Below are positions 12,401-24,400 of a DNA stretch of 64,000 nucleotides, in pieces. The notes below the pieces were generated by a model. That model ran no database searches, had not been told where the DNA came from, and saw nothing but the letters and a program-made list of their open reading frames with translations. Within the stretch, counting starts at the first letter, position 1. Each line of letters begins with the position of its first letter. Both the position numbers and the translations under genes were made by a program. The stretch is from Mimachlamys varia (Eukaryota > Mollusca > Bivalvia > Pectinida > Pectinidae), in contig OX392538.1 of NCBI GenBank assembly GCA_947623455.1, forward strand, positions 33,665,001-33,729,000, given 5' to 3'.

Positions 12401-15400
12401 TGATGTCCCGGGCCCAACCTCCCCCACCAGTGCCTAAAACTTCTATATATCGGTAAAATATTTTACCTGAACCTAACCATCATTAAATATCAAGTTATTT
12501 CTGACTAAAGAAACCAGGGCCTTTATTCATGAAACCGTTCTTGTGCTCAAGCATGGAATTCTGTGCTCAAGTCTGAGCTTTCTTGAAACTTGCCTTAATC
12601 ATGTCAAAGAGTCAAAAAATCTTTGTACATGCTGAAAACAGCTTTCAACTTATGGAATAAAAAATCAGGTATGATTGAGCATGAAATTCATGATTGAGCA
12701 CGAGAACAATATCATGTCAATACGGGCCCAGATCTTCAGAAAATTTAGAAAATATTCATCACGATTAGTTATCAAAGCATGTAAAACAGCGGAGTTCCAT
12801 TTAGTTCACCTAATTGAATAGCCTAGGTGTCAATCAAAGTACAATTACAAGATGCGGTAACATGCAACTACTGTGTAGTATAAAGCATGCAGCCAGTCAC
12901 CCATCCAACTGATCACTCGCACCGATTCGCAGAGGGTCCTGGGTACATTATATCGGTCATGATTGGAAGTTAGCTAGCTAGCCAGTAGATTTCACCATCA
13001 TTCACCTAGCTGCAGACCGTGCATACACAATCATGCTGACTAAATGATCATTTAAGGTCAAACCTGAAAATTTTACACTACAAACAGCTGGGACAGCTTT
13101 TTTTCACATGTCAAATGCTAAAAGTATATTACAGGGAGACAACTCCAAATATAGCAAGGATAACATAAATAAACTTGACATAGGTTACTCTTGCACATAA
13201 CAAACATTGCATGATGTGCAATGTGGCATAAATTGTACTGTCGAACTAGGCTAATTATCATGATTTTTTATAACTTGGAAGACGTACGGTGTTTTTTCAA
13301 AATATTATATACATTGTATTATTAGTCCCAGCCTAATTTACTCGTATTCCAAACATGCATTCAAACTCGCTCTCGAATACTAGGATTACTTAAATTTTCC
13401 GTTGTCCTGCCCACTTTTGAAACAATATGGCTCAACTGTACTACATTAATAACTGAAGCACAATTTTCATGAAATATCTTATCTTTTCAGACCACCGTGA
13501 GCAGTTTAACGCCATCACTGCGTTTATTGATGGATCCAACGTATATGGATCATCTTTAGCCCAGACGAAGGACCTGAGGGCTTTCAGCAAGGGTAAAACC
13601 AAGAACATTATTTTCAAGTTTTGAAAATTTGTCTTTCAATACACCTGTCTAAAAGTGCAAGTGATCAACCTTTTGATATTGGTGCAGTGTCCGTAGCCCA
13701 TGCAGCATCATTTTTTTTTACTTCACACAACTTCTTCTCAATAGCCAATAGGCCCAGGGTACTGATATTGGGCATGTAGCATGCTGGAATGCAGGTTTAA
13801 CAAGTTCAAGTGGATGACCAAACCTATTTTAAAGATTACCGCTCGATCAAATGTCTTTGAAACCTTCCAAACAACTTCGCAATACTATAAGGCGCAGGGT
13901 ACTGATATTGGACTTGGTAGCATAATAAAGTGAAGGGTTACAAAGTTTGTTGAAACTAATGACCTTTGCCTTTTTGAAGGTCACAGGGGGCAAATTTGTT
14001 AGAAGTTTTCTAATTAAAACAGAAGTCTGTGGTACTAATAATGGTTCAGGAAGTTGTGCTGTGATGAAGGGCTACCAAGTTTCATTCAAATTATAACATT
14101 GATAAACTTTATAAAGGTCTCGGAGTAAAAGGTCCAAACAATTTCTGGATTGTTGCACATTTAGCATGCTGGAATAAAGGGATACAAAGTTTGATCAAAT
14201 GAATGACCTTGACCCACCTTCAAGGTTATACAGAAGTATAATGTGTTAAAATCTTCAAAATGAGTTGTTCTCGTTGGCCAAAATTGCTCGGGCTGCTGAT
14301 ATTTGGTATGTAGCATGCAATGATGAAAAGTTATTAAGTTTGTTCAAATGAATGATCTTGGCCAAACTCAAGGTCACAGGTGTCATGTATGCTTGTTAAA
14401 ATCTTTCAATAGATTATTTTAAATCAAGACACTTGTATTAGTATAGGATGAAAACCAAATATATAAATATCAGATGAGTTATTAAAGTGCATGAATTGGG
14501 CCTCTTGTTATTACTAGTCATTGTAAGTGCAGAATTGTTTCTTTCACAAAGTTTTATAAATAATATATTTACACATTTATCAGGACAATGGTGTAAATTT
14601 TTGAAGGATGTATGAAATCCCACAACATAAGAAAATAATAAACCATAAAATGAGCTACACTTTTATCATTCAAACCTTTTTGCTATATGTTTCTACAATT
14701 CTTAAACCTTCTACCTGAATTGATTTCTGGGTAAATTTCGATTGGGAGATAACGTAATTTACTATACACATGTATACACTAGATGGGATGCATAATGTAA
14801 AAACATATGGTAACAAATTTTAAAATGTGTATTTTGAAATCCGTTTCCTGGTGAAACATTTATTATTTATTAAATACTGTTCATGCACATGTTCTTGTTG
14901 ATGAATTAAAAATTCTCGACCTGTTGTAGGACTTTTGGCGACGTCAAAAGTTTCTCCCAGCCTACCCCCAGCCGATGACCCGAACACTTGTTTGATCAAC
15001 TCGACACAGGACTTCTGCATCAAAACTGGTTAGTCAAAATAATTAGGGCACTTCTGCATCAAAACTGGTTAGTCAAAATAATTAGGGCTCTGCCTTGGTG
15101 AACAGCCTATAGTGATCACTCAGTCTGTACATCCAAAACACGTTACTTTCTGCTCCATAACTTTGTGACCTTTTATTATTAGCTCACCTGGTCCAAAGGA
15201 CCAAGGTGAGCTTATGCGATACCGTGGCGTCCGTCGTCCGTCGTCCGTCCGTCGTCCGTCCGTCGTCCGTCCGTCGTCCGTCCGTCAACAATTGACTTCT
15301 TCTTTATAACCACTGATCGGAATTTGACCAAATTTGGTCAGAAGCATCCCTATGGGGTGGGGACTCAAAATTGTACAAATGGTTGGGCTGACCCCCCAGG

Positions 15401-18400
15401 GGCCTGGGGGGCGGGGCCAAAAGGGGTCAATTTGGCTATTTGATATAAACGACTTCTTCTCTGAAACCGAGCAATGTATATTGCTCATATTTGGCTGGTA
15501 GTATTACTATGGGTTGGGGATTCAAAATTGTACAAATGGTGGGGCTGACCCCCCAGGGGCCTGGGGGGCGGGGCCAAATGGGTAGGTTGGCTATATTGAT
15601 ATAAACGACTTCTTCTCTGAAACCCAGTAATATATATCGCTCATATTTGGCTGGTAGCATCACTATTGAGTGGGGATTCAAAATTGTACAAATGGTGGGG
15701 CTGACCCCCAAGGGGCCTGGGGGGCGGGGTCAAAAGGGGTCAATTTGGCTATATTGATATAAACGATTTCTTCTCTGAAACCCAGTAATGTATATCGCTT
15801 ATATTTGCCTGGTAGCATTACCATGGGGTGTGGATTCAAAATTGTATAAATGGTGGGGCTGATCCCCCAGGGGCCTGAGGGGCGGGGCCGAAAGGAGTCA
15901 ATTTGGCTATAATGATAAAAATGACTTCTTCTCTGAAACCAAGCAATGGATATTATTCATATTTGCCTGGTATCATCACTATGGGATTAGGATTCAAAAT
16001 TATATGATTATGATCACGGAGGGGCCTGAGGGGTGGGGCCAAAAGGGGCACATTAGACAATATTGGTATAAATGATCTCTTTCCTGAAACTAAGCAATGT
16101 ATGACATCTATATTCTAGTGGTAGAATCCAAAGGTTGCTTGAATTCAAATTTATACAAATGTTTTGGTAACCTCGATCACAATCATGGATTTAGATATGA
16201 CCCCAGGGTCTGCCACGCCCTTGCAACTTGACTCCTGACTCATAACTTTTAAACGGCTGAGATCCCCACCCCAAAACTATATATACAATTGCTGGGCATT
16301 AAGAGACAATCACAATTATGATTTTATATTTGACTCCAGGGTCTGCCACACCCTTGAAACTTGACTCCTGAGTCATAACTTTTAAATGGTTGAGATCCCC
16401 ACCCCAAAACTACATATACAATTACTAGGAATTAAGAGATAATCACAATCATGGTTTTTGATTTGGCCCTGGGGTCTGCCACACCCTTTTAATTTGACCC
16501 CTGAGTCATAACTTTTAAACGGTTGAGATCCCCACCCCAAAACTATATATACAATTACTGGGCATTAAGAGATGATCACAATCATGGTTTTTGATTTGGC
16601 CCTGGGGTCTGCCACACCCTTTTAATTTGACCCCTGAGTCATAACTTTTAAACGGTTGAGATCCCCACCCCAAAACTATATATACAATTGCTGGGCATTA
16701 TCAGATGATCACAATCATGGTTTATGTTTTGACCCCAGGGTTTGCCACGCCCTTGTAAATTGACTTCGGAGTCATAACTTTTAAACAGTTGAGATCCCCA
16801 CCCCAAAACTATATATACAATTGCTCGGCATTAAGAGACAATCACAATCATGATTTCATATTTGATCCAAGGGTCTGCCACACCCTTGCAAATTGACTAC
16901 TGAGTCGTAACTTTTGAATGGTCGAGATCCCCACCCCGAAACTATACATACAATTACTGGGCATTAAGAGATGATCACAATCATGGTTTTTGATTTGGCC
17001 CTGGGGTCTGCCACACACTTTTAATTTGACCCCTGAGTCATAACTTTTACACGGTTGAGATCCCCACCCCAAAACTATACATACAATTACTGGGCATAAA
17101 GAGATGATCACAATCATGGTTTTTGATTTGGCCCTGGGGTTTGCGACACACTTTTAAATAGCTCACCTGGTTCAAAGGACCAGGGTGAGCTTATGCCATA
17201 CCGTGGCGTCCGTCCGTCAACAATTGACTTCTTCTTAATAACCACTTGTATTTTGTTTGTCTTTGGTGATACACAAATGATCAAAGGTCACAGGGAAACT
17301 ATGTGAGCCTCCGCACACTTTGGTATCTGGAGTAGCCTTCAGTAAAACTTACTAGAAATTGTACATTAAAGGTAAACAGACATTCCTCCTGAAATGATAT
17401 GCAGCTTATCGGAAGCAAATCGGAAATCACAATATATTTCAACATATTATGACTTCATTACTACTTTTCATCAAAATGAATGGAAGTCTATCATGACTAT
17501 GTTTTGTATTACAGACAAATTACAAAGACGTTTTTAAGAAATATTTCTATTGTTTTAATAAAAAGAATATGAATAACTCAACGATAATGCAGCAATATAT
17601 TGGTTACATTAAATATACATGTAATGTAAAATAATTTTTATTGGTGTTTGTTCATCAGATTTCCAAGTCTTGTGTAACCGATGTATACCCCCTTTTGCTT
17701 CTTTGCATGAAATGGGTGAGGTTTGCATGTTTCTTTGGCGCCTACTTGTACATGTTGTGAAGATAAAATGACATTTTTTTTCAATATAAGAATTTTTACA
17801 AATAGATGAAAATGACATGTTCCTTAATATCTTGGAACTTAAAATTCATCACATCTTGCTATTGGCCAAGGTTGAAAATTAAATCTTCCAATGGAAAGCG
17901 CGGCATGCTTACACTGGTCCAATTTTGTAGCGACGTCACCATTAAAGTCGTAACTAGATCACTGTCTAAGAGTCTTACGACAACTTTTCCTATAAATCCC
18001 TACTAGTCCTGAAATTTGGTCTGAAGGAACATTGATTAAAGGGGATTCAATTTTGTATAAACGGTAGGTCTGACCCCCCTGGGGCCTGAGGGGCGGGATC
18101 CAATAGAGGAAACGCCTTTTAAATCCATACTAGTCATAAAGTACTGAACCAAATTTGATCACAAGCATCATTTGGTGGAGAACAACTTTTGTATAAATGG
18201 TGCTTCTGATATAAGCATTGATGTCAGGGTCATCATGAAGAAGAGCAGACTGCATTGGTTGGGGCACGTTGAAGGCACCAACGACTGGATTGCTAAAGTT
18301 CGACAGTTGAATGTACCATCAGAGATGTCCTTCTCTGGCAGACCCAAATTATCTTGGGAGGATGTTGTCAAACGTAATAGGAAAGCCATGGATATAGATT

Positions 18401-21400
18401 CCGTCAAGCCTCACCAAAGACAGGAATGGAGAAGAAACCATTTTTTCAGTTGAACTTGAAAACAGTTGAGAAACTCACCAGTTAACCAAACGTTAATTTA
18501 TACAGATATGCCTCAAGGATTTGTCTTCAGGTCTGTCCCTGTCCATGGGATCTTTTTTGAAAATATGTTACCATGATTACCTAGATACCAATGTATCCAG
18601 GTGAGCGATACAGGCCCTCTGGGCCTCTTGTTAAAAAGATAAATTTTTTGTCAACCACTATAAAGTGTACTGTTGCAAACTTTGTTTTGTCCTCTTAAAG
18701 TTTTTTTTCCAATTTTATCTGGGCTAGCCTATCCCCCCCCCCTCCGCGCCCCTCTCTATGGTGTGAAAGGGGGTTTACTTTGTAAGCTGATTCCCCCTCC
18801 CCCCTGTATGGAATCATAGTGGTAAACATTTTATGTTTCCCCGTTATCAGCTGTATTGATTGAAGGGTAGAAACTATTGACTAGCTGATTCTCCCCTCCC
18901 TCAATACAGAGGGTGGGGGGATATCAACTAACCAATAGATTTTTCTATAAATCAATATGGATGGAGGTTAATTTGGGGGGAGTGGGAGTCAGTTTGTCAA
19001 ATTCCTGTTATCAATTTCTAATGAGTCCTTTCATAATTTTATGAATACTGGATTCAGGACTCGGCCCGTAGATTTGATCACTGCATTTCATCCCGGGTAG
19101 GAAATTGGGTTTAAGTTGATCCCCCCCACCCCCCACCACAAAACTTTCAGTCAGATGGGGAAAGAAATGGCTTCTACACAAGTGTGCATCACAGTTCACA
19201 ATGCTCATATAATTAGGTCAATGTATTAAAGGTCAAATTTGAAAAGGGAGGAGGAAAGGGTGGGGTCTGTAAAGATGGTTTCAGATAATGGCTAAATATT
19301 TGGATTTCATTTATGAATATAATGTTTCATTACAGGAGATGTACGGGCAAATGTGGTTCCCCATCTTGGAGCTAATCATGTTCTGTTTTTCCGGGAGCAC
19401 AATAGAATCGCCACAATTCTAGCGGCTATGAACTCTGGTTGGAATGATGAGAGAGTATTTCAAGAAACGAGGAAAATTATCTCTGGAATTTTACAACAGA
19501 TAAGTTATTATGAATGGCTACCATCAATTCTCAGCCCATATTATTTGTCCAAATATCACCTTTTGTCATCAAATGATGACACCTATGCACCTCATACCGA
19601 TCCAAGTATTCGGAACGAGTTTGCGGTGGCTGCCATGAGATTTGGACATTCTCTGATCCCCCCTCTAGAGGGCTACCTTCTCCATGATTATGCTACCTGG
19701 AGTGAAAAGAAACCTATTCAAGACACCTTTTTCAGACCATCAATGGTGATTCAAAATGGTGGACAGGATCTTCCAAAATTGGCGAGATGGGTGACCCACA
19801 ACAACTCTATGAAGGCCGATAGGTGAGTTCGTGAGAAGCACAGTACCATACCTGTCAACCTCTGATACCTCCAATGAGGGAGATTTCCCGCTTTCCATAT
19901 TTAGGGAGAAAGTTTGTGAATGAAACTGCAGTGCTCAATCTGTCTTTCCCTTATTATATGTATCAAAATAAATTCGCAAAGTATTCATTAGATCCAGATA
20001 CACCTATTATGGTCATTACACATATCCTGCAGTAACTAGAATCTCGTTTGACCACAAGATGTAGATTTTGAGTTATTGTTGGTTTGAACTTGAAGACCCA
20101 ATATACATACTTTCAGCAAAACTTGAAGCGAAAATCAAGCCTAATAACTTTTTATATTTATAGATTTATAGTTAATATTAACTGATATCAGCAATATTCA
20201 AGATCCATGCATTTCACACGGTTACCGGTAAAGCAGCAGTTGAAACTCGGTATTTGTAAATACGCATCCACTTTGAACTGTCTTATAACTTCAGCTTATT
20301 GTTAAAGTGGGGCCCCACCTGAATTATTTTCAATTTTTTGTAATTTTCTGTCAAGAATTTCTTGTTAGTTACCGCTCAGGTTTACTTCGTTTTAGGCTAA
20401 TTTTTGCATGGTTATCAACTGGATTTTTTTTTTCAGAATTTTTCAGAATCACAATTTTCTGAAGTTAGGACTACGTATATTGGGCCTTTAAATGAAGGAG
20501 ATTTCGAGGGAGATTGATAAATTTTAGTCAAAATGAGGGAGGGTTGACAGGTATGCAGTACAGGTGTGCTGTATTCCATGTAATTAGCACCCCTTCCTGT
20601 TATAATTAGCTCCACTCCCCCTTTCACGAAGGCATTGAAATTATGCAAGTGCAATACTAAACATGACAAGCTAAAAAAATATATTATAATGGCACAGAAA
20701 ACCTCGCTGTGCACATGTTTACAAGAAAAACAATTGCGTATTGGTAATATGTGTACACATTGTCCAAAATAAGTTGATGACAATAATATCGCACATCATG
20801 AGTACATACCCATTCTGGTCGCACTACTACATCGTACCTAATGGCTTGATAAAAACAAGATTTTTGTGACCAGGTCTTAGTATTTGTTATCCTATTAAGT
20901 GCCCCCTTCGTAACCATTTTTTAGGCACCCTGCCCGGCGCTAATAACGACAGAAATGGTAGGTGGTACCCAGTAAGTTAGTGAGAAACACAGTACAGAAT
21001 AAGGTGGTACTCGCTCCTGTAATTTATTGAGGGACAGGGTTCAGGTTTTGAATCATAAGTTATTTATACTCTTCGTTAGACTATATTAAGAAATTAAAGT
21101 ATATTTTTGGAAGCTTATAATATCGAAGTATTGATGTCCAAAACAAAGCAAGCAATTAAGATTTAATTCTCTCATATTATTGAATGTTGAGCAATAATAA
21201 GCCTGTGGTTGCACATCATTATCCAAAGTATGTGTATTAAAGTCGAGAAATTTCATAATTCGACTTTTCTTAATACTCACTGATACTGTAACTCTTTTTT
21301 GTCGACTCATCTGATTAACAGACCAGGCTGCAGGAAGTTTGCTAGGCAGAATTTTTCGTATAATCATGCATGAGGTTTTATTAGATTTGCTTTTAAAATG

Positions 21401-24400
21401 GACCTTCTTTTATCATTATAAGAGTAATAAAAGAAGAGCCTATATTTAATTTTTGGTCAGTTCAAACAAAATGTCAGCAAATACAATTGTTAATGAGCCA
21501 GGCCAAAATTCCTTAACTTAAGCATCTTCATGGGAAAGCAATTTGCAGAATTTAGGAATTTAAATTCCTTTAACTTAAAATCAAGCTTTTCCCATAAATT
21601 CTGTAATATATTGTACAAAATTATGCTTCAGAAAACAAGCAAGAGTAGTTGAAATAATCACATAACATACTTATTAACAGAGACGTTTCACAGGGACCTG
21701 AGAATTTGTTATGGCTTGTGGACCTTAAACAAGGGTGTTTAAGAGTAATTTTACACTGGGGGTGGGAGGGTCCATTTTTGATAAAAATTCCCCCCTCAGT
21801 GATAGCCTTTATGACCATTGAGGGGGCATTTTTATCAAATTGATACAACACCCCGCCCCCCAAAAAAGTGTTAAATTTCTCTTAAACAACCTAGTTTAGG
21901 TTCAAAACTAGCCGTAACATATCTTCAGGTCCCAGGTGCGAGACATATGTATATCCAAGATGGTTGTATATGTCGCTGTTATAACAATGTACTTCCCACG
22001 AGTAAATGGCATAAGAAACAAATATATTGAAGTTTGAAGGAGTTTTTTTTTTCATGAAGGACCCCCTCCCCTACTTGTAAATGTCACGAGGCTTGCACAT
22101 CAAAATACCTCCAGCTACGCCCCTGTATTTGTATAGGTCAAGGCTTACGATTTTACCAGTATATTTACTTATAATGACTAGCTATTATTGAAGATCTGAT
22201 GTTTATTATTTCCATTGTACAGGATTTTTGAGCCAGGAGTTAGAAACTTGCTCTTCCTGGACAGCCAGGGAAGCAGCTTTGACTTGGCAGCGCTGAACAT
22301 CCAGAGAGGGCGCGACCATGGAATTCCACCATACAACGAGTACAGGAAACGCTTCGGGCTCCAAAAGGCTACCAGTTTTGATAGAATGTCAGACCACAGC
22401 CATTCCGTTAAAGACTTGTTGAAAAATGTCTACCAGTAAGTAATATTGTTTGTAGAAATTGTATATGTTGCTGCAGTTTCTCATGTGAATGCAAGATAGA
22501 GCTGCATGTCCAAGGCAAGAAAGCTATAAGGGTTTAAATTAATGCATCATATTCTAGGGCTTGCTCTAAAATTGTGATTTTCGTGATCGATGTTGACTGC
22601 TGACAAACAAACTAACAACACAATGATTCGAGAAATGCAGGTTGATCAGAACTATGGGCAAGTTTTATGGTCGCCATCTTTGTCTCATTGAGAAATATTC
22701 TGTATCTTAAAGTGATATGATGATGTACTTTTTTGAGTATGCTCATAAGTGTGTTTACTTGTTGCGATTGACAATGATGACTCGGTTCCCATTTGAGAAC
22801 TTGATGTTTACTTGGATGCGACAAAGATTTATATGGCGAGTGTCGTCGATGAAGCAGAAGACACTTTTCCAGAACACCTGGTCTTATTCTCTTGTAATAA
22901 AGGTCTCCATGTAAATCTTTCCTTTGTTCATATTTCGCCTCTGACTACACAGGTTTAATCGATTTTGAATTCGGATTATGATTTTATTGACACTTCGGTA
23001 TATAATTCTCTAATTTATTTTGAAGCGATGTGACTTCACATTGGTTAAACAATGAGGCGAGTCAAATTCTCATGCAGCAATTTGGTAATTATTGTGATAA
23101 GAAAAATCATTTTACCATACACCCAAGGTAGTAACCATAAAGCATTTTTCTTTACAAACTTAGCAAAATTAAAAAAAAAACTAATCTTGCTAACTTTAAA
23201 AAACTGAAGAAGACAATATCCGCTTCCCCGGGGGTGGGCAACTTTAGTAAACTTCACCCCCTCCCAAGGGGGAAACCTAGAATATGGGGGGCCTGAAATT
23301 CACAATTTTGATAAAACACCTTAAGTCCTAATTCCATTTATGAAGAGTATTTGATTCCAGCATTCTTGGTCTTGAGAAAAAGATTGTTGAAATTTTAGCC
23401 TATTTGACACTTTTGAGCCCCTCCCAATATGCCAGGGGTGGGCCAGAGTCAAACATTTTTTCAACATCACACCATCTCTTCATTATTCCATCCAATTTTC
23501 AATTATTTCCAACGGAAAATGAACAAAATATATCCAAAAGTGTTATTTTCTTATATAAACTATTGTAAACTTCACCCCCTCCTCAGGGGGGAACCTGACT
23601 TCTTGGGGCCATAAAATTCACAATTTTGATACAGCACCTTTAAAGACTGTTCCATTTATGAAGAGTATTTGATTCCAGCATATCTGGGTCTGGAAAAGAA
23701 TATTTTTGAAATTTTAACTGTTTTGAGCCCCTCCCTTTGACCCTTAGGGGTTAGGACCATATCATTCACAGTTTTTGTGCATCTTTGGCCAGGGAAGGTT
23801 CCTGCCAAATTTTATTCAAATTGGCTCAGGGGTTTTTGAGCAAAAGTTGAAAATGTAAATTGTTTATGTTTACGGAAACATGACCGACACCGATGGACAA
23901 AAGACGATTAGAAAAGGTCACTTCAGACTACAGCTCAGGTGACCTAAAAAGGTAACCCATCCAAACATATTTTAAAGGTTTTTGACATTATTCTTTTGGT
24001 TGGAGTGAGAGAAAAATACTCTTTTCTTGGTAAATGATGAAGGATAGGGAAATTCTACCCTAAGCATTTTAAAATTTGTCAAACTTGCAGTTTTGCTTTC
24101 GAAAATACCTCGGGTGGAATTTCCCTAACCTAAACCCTATCATTAACGAGTCTTATTTATAATGCTTCGTTGAAGAAGGGGTGGGTTTCCTTCGATGATG
24201 TTGGCGATTTAGTCAAATTGGGCCTGAATTCATTAAACCCTTGTGCTCAAGCATGGATTCAGTGATCAAATGAACTTTCTTGCACAGCTACTACATATGT
24301 ATCAATTAAACATGATAATGATCTTAGTGTGGACCAAAAAAGGAGTTGATTGGGCAATATCAATATAATTTTTAAATAGTTGAGATCCCCAACCAAAAAC

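Larger units (their letters stand above)
15180..18635. repeat. Large composite bivalve-type repeat
   Basis: It opens with AGCTCACCTGGTCCAAAGG, ACCAAGGTGAGC and a CCGTCCGTCGT microsatellite. It restarts with the same opening at 17160 and closes with AGGTGAGCGATACAGG, CCCTCTGGGCCTCTTGTT. Inside are a ~157-bp repeat, a 133-bp satellite and a LINE-tail fragment. It fills most of the intron between peroxidase exons 8 and 9. Confidence 0.75.

Noticed and set aside
15285..15711. Minus-strand WPRPPGPWGVSPTICTI proteins
   Set aside because: Translation of the 157-bp repeat.
18172..18453. Independent host gene for the RLHWLGHVEG protein
   Set aside because: The motif order is that of a LINE polyprotein tail, and it lies inside a composite repeat.
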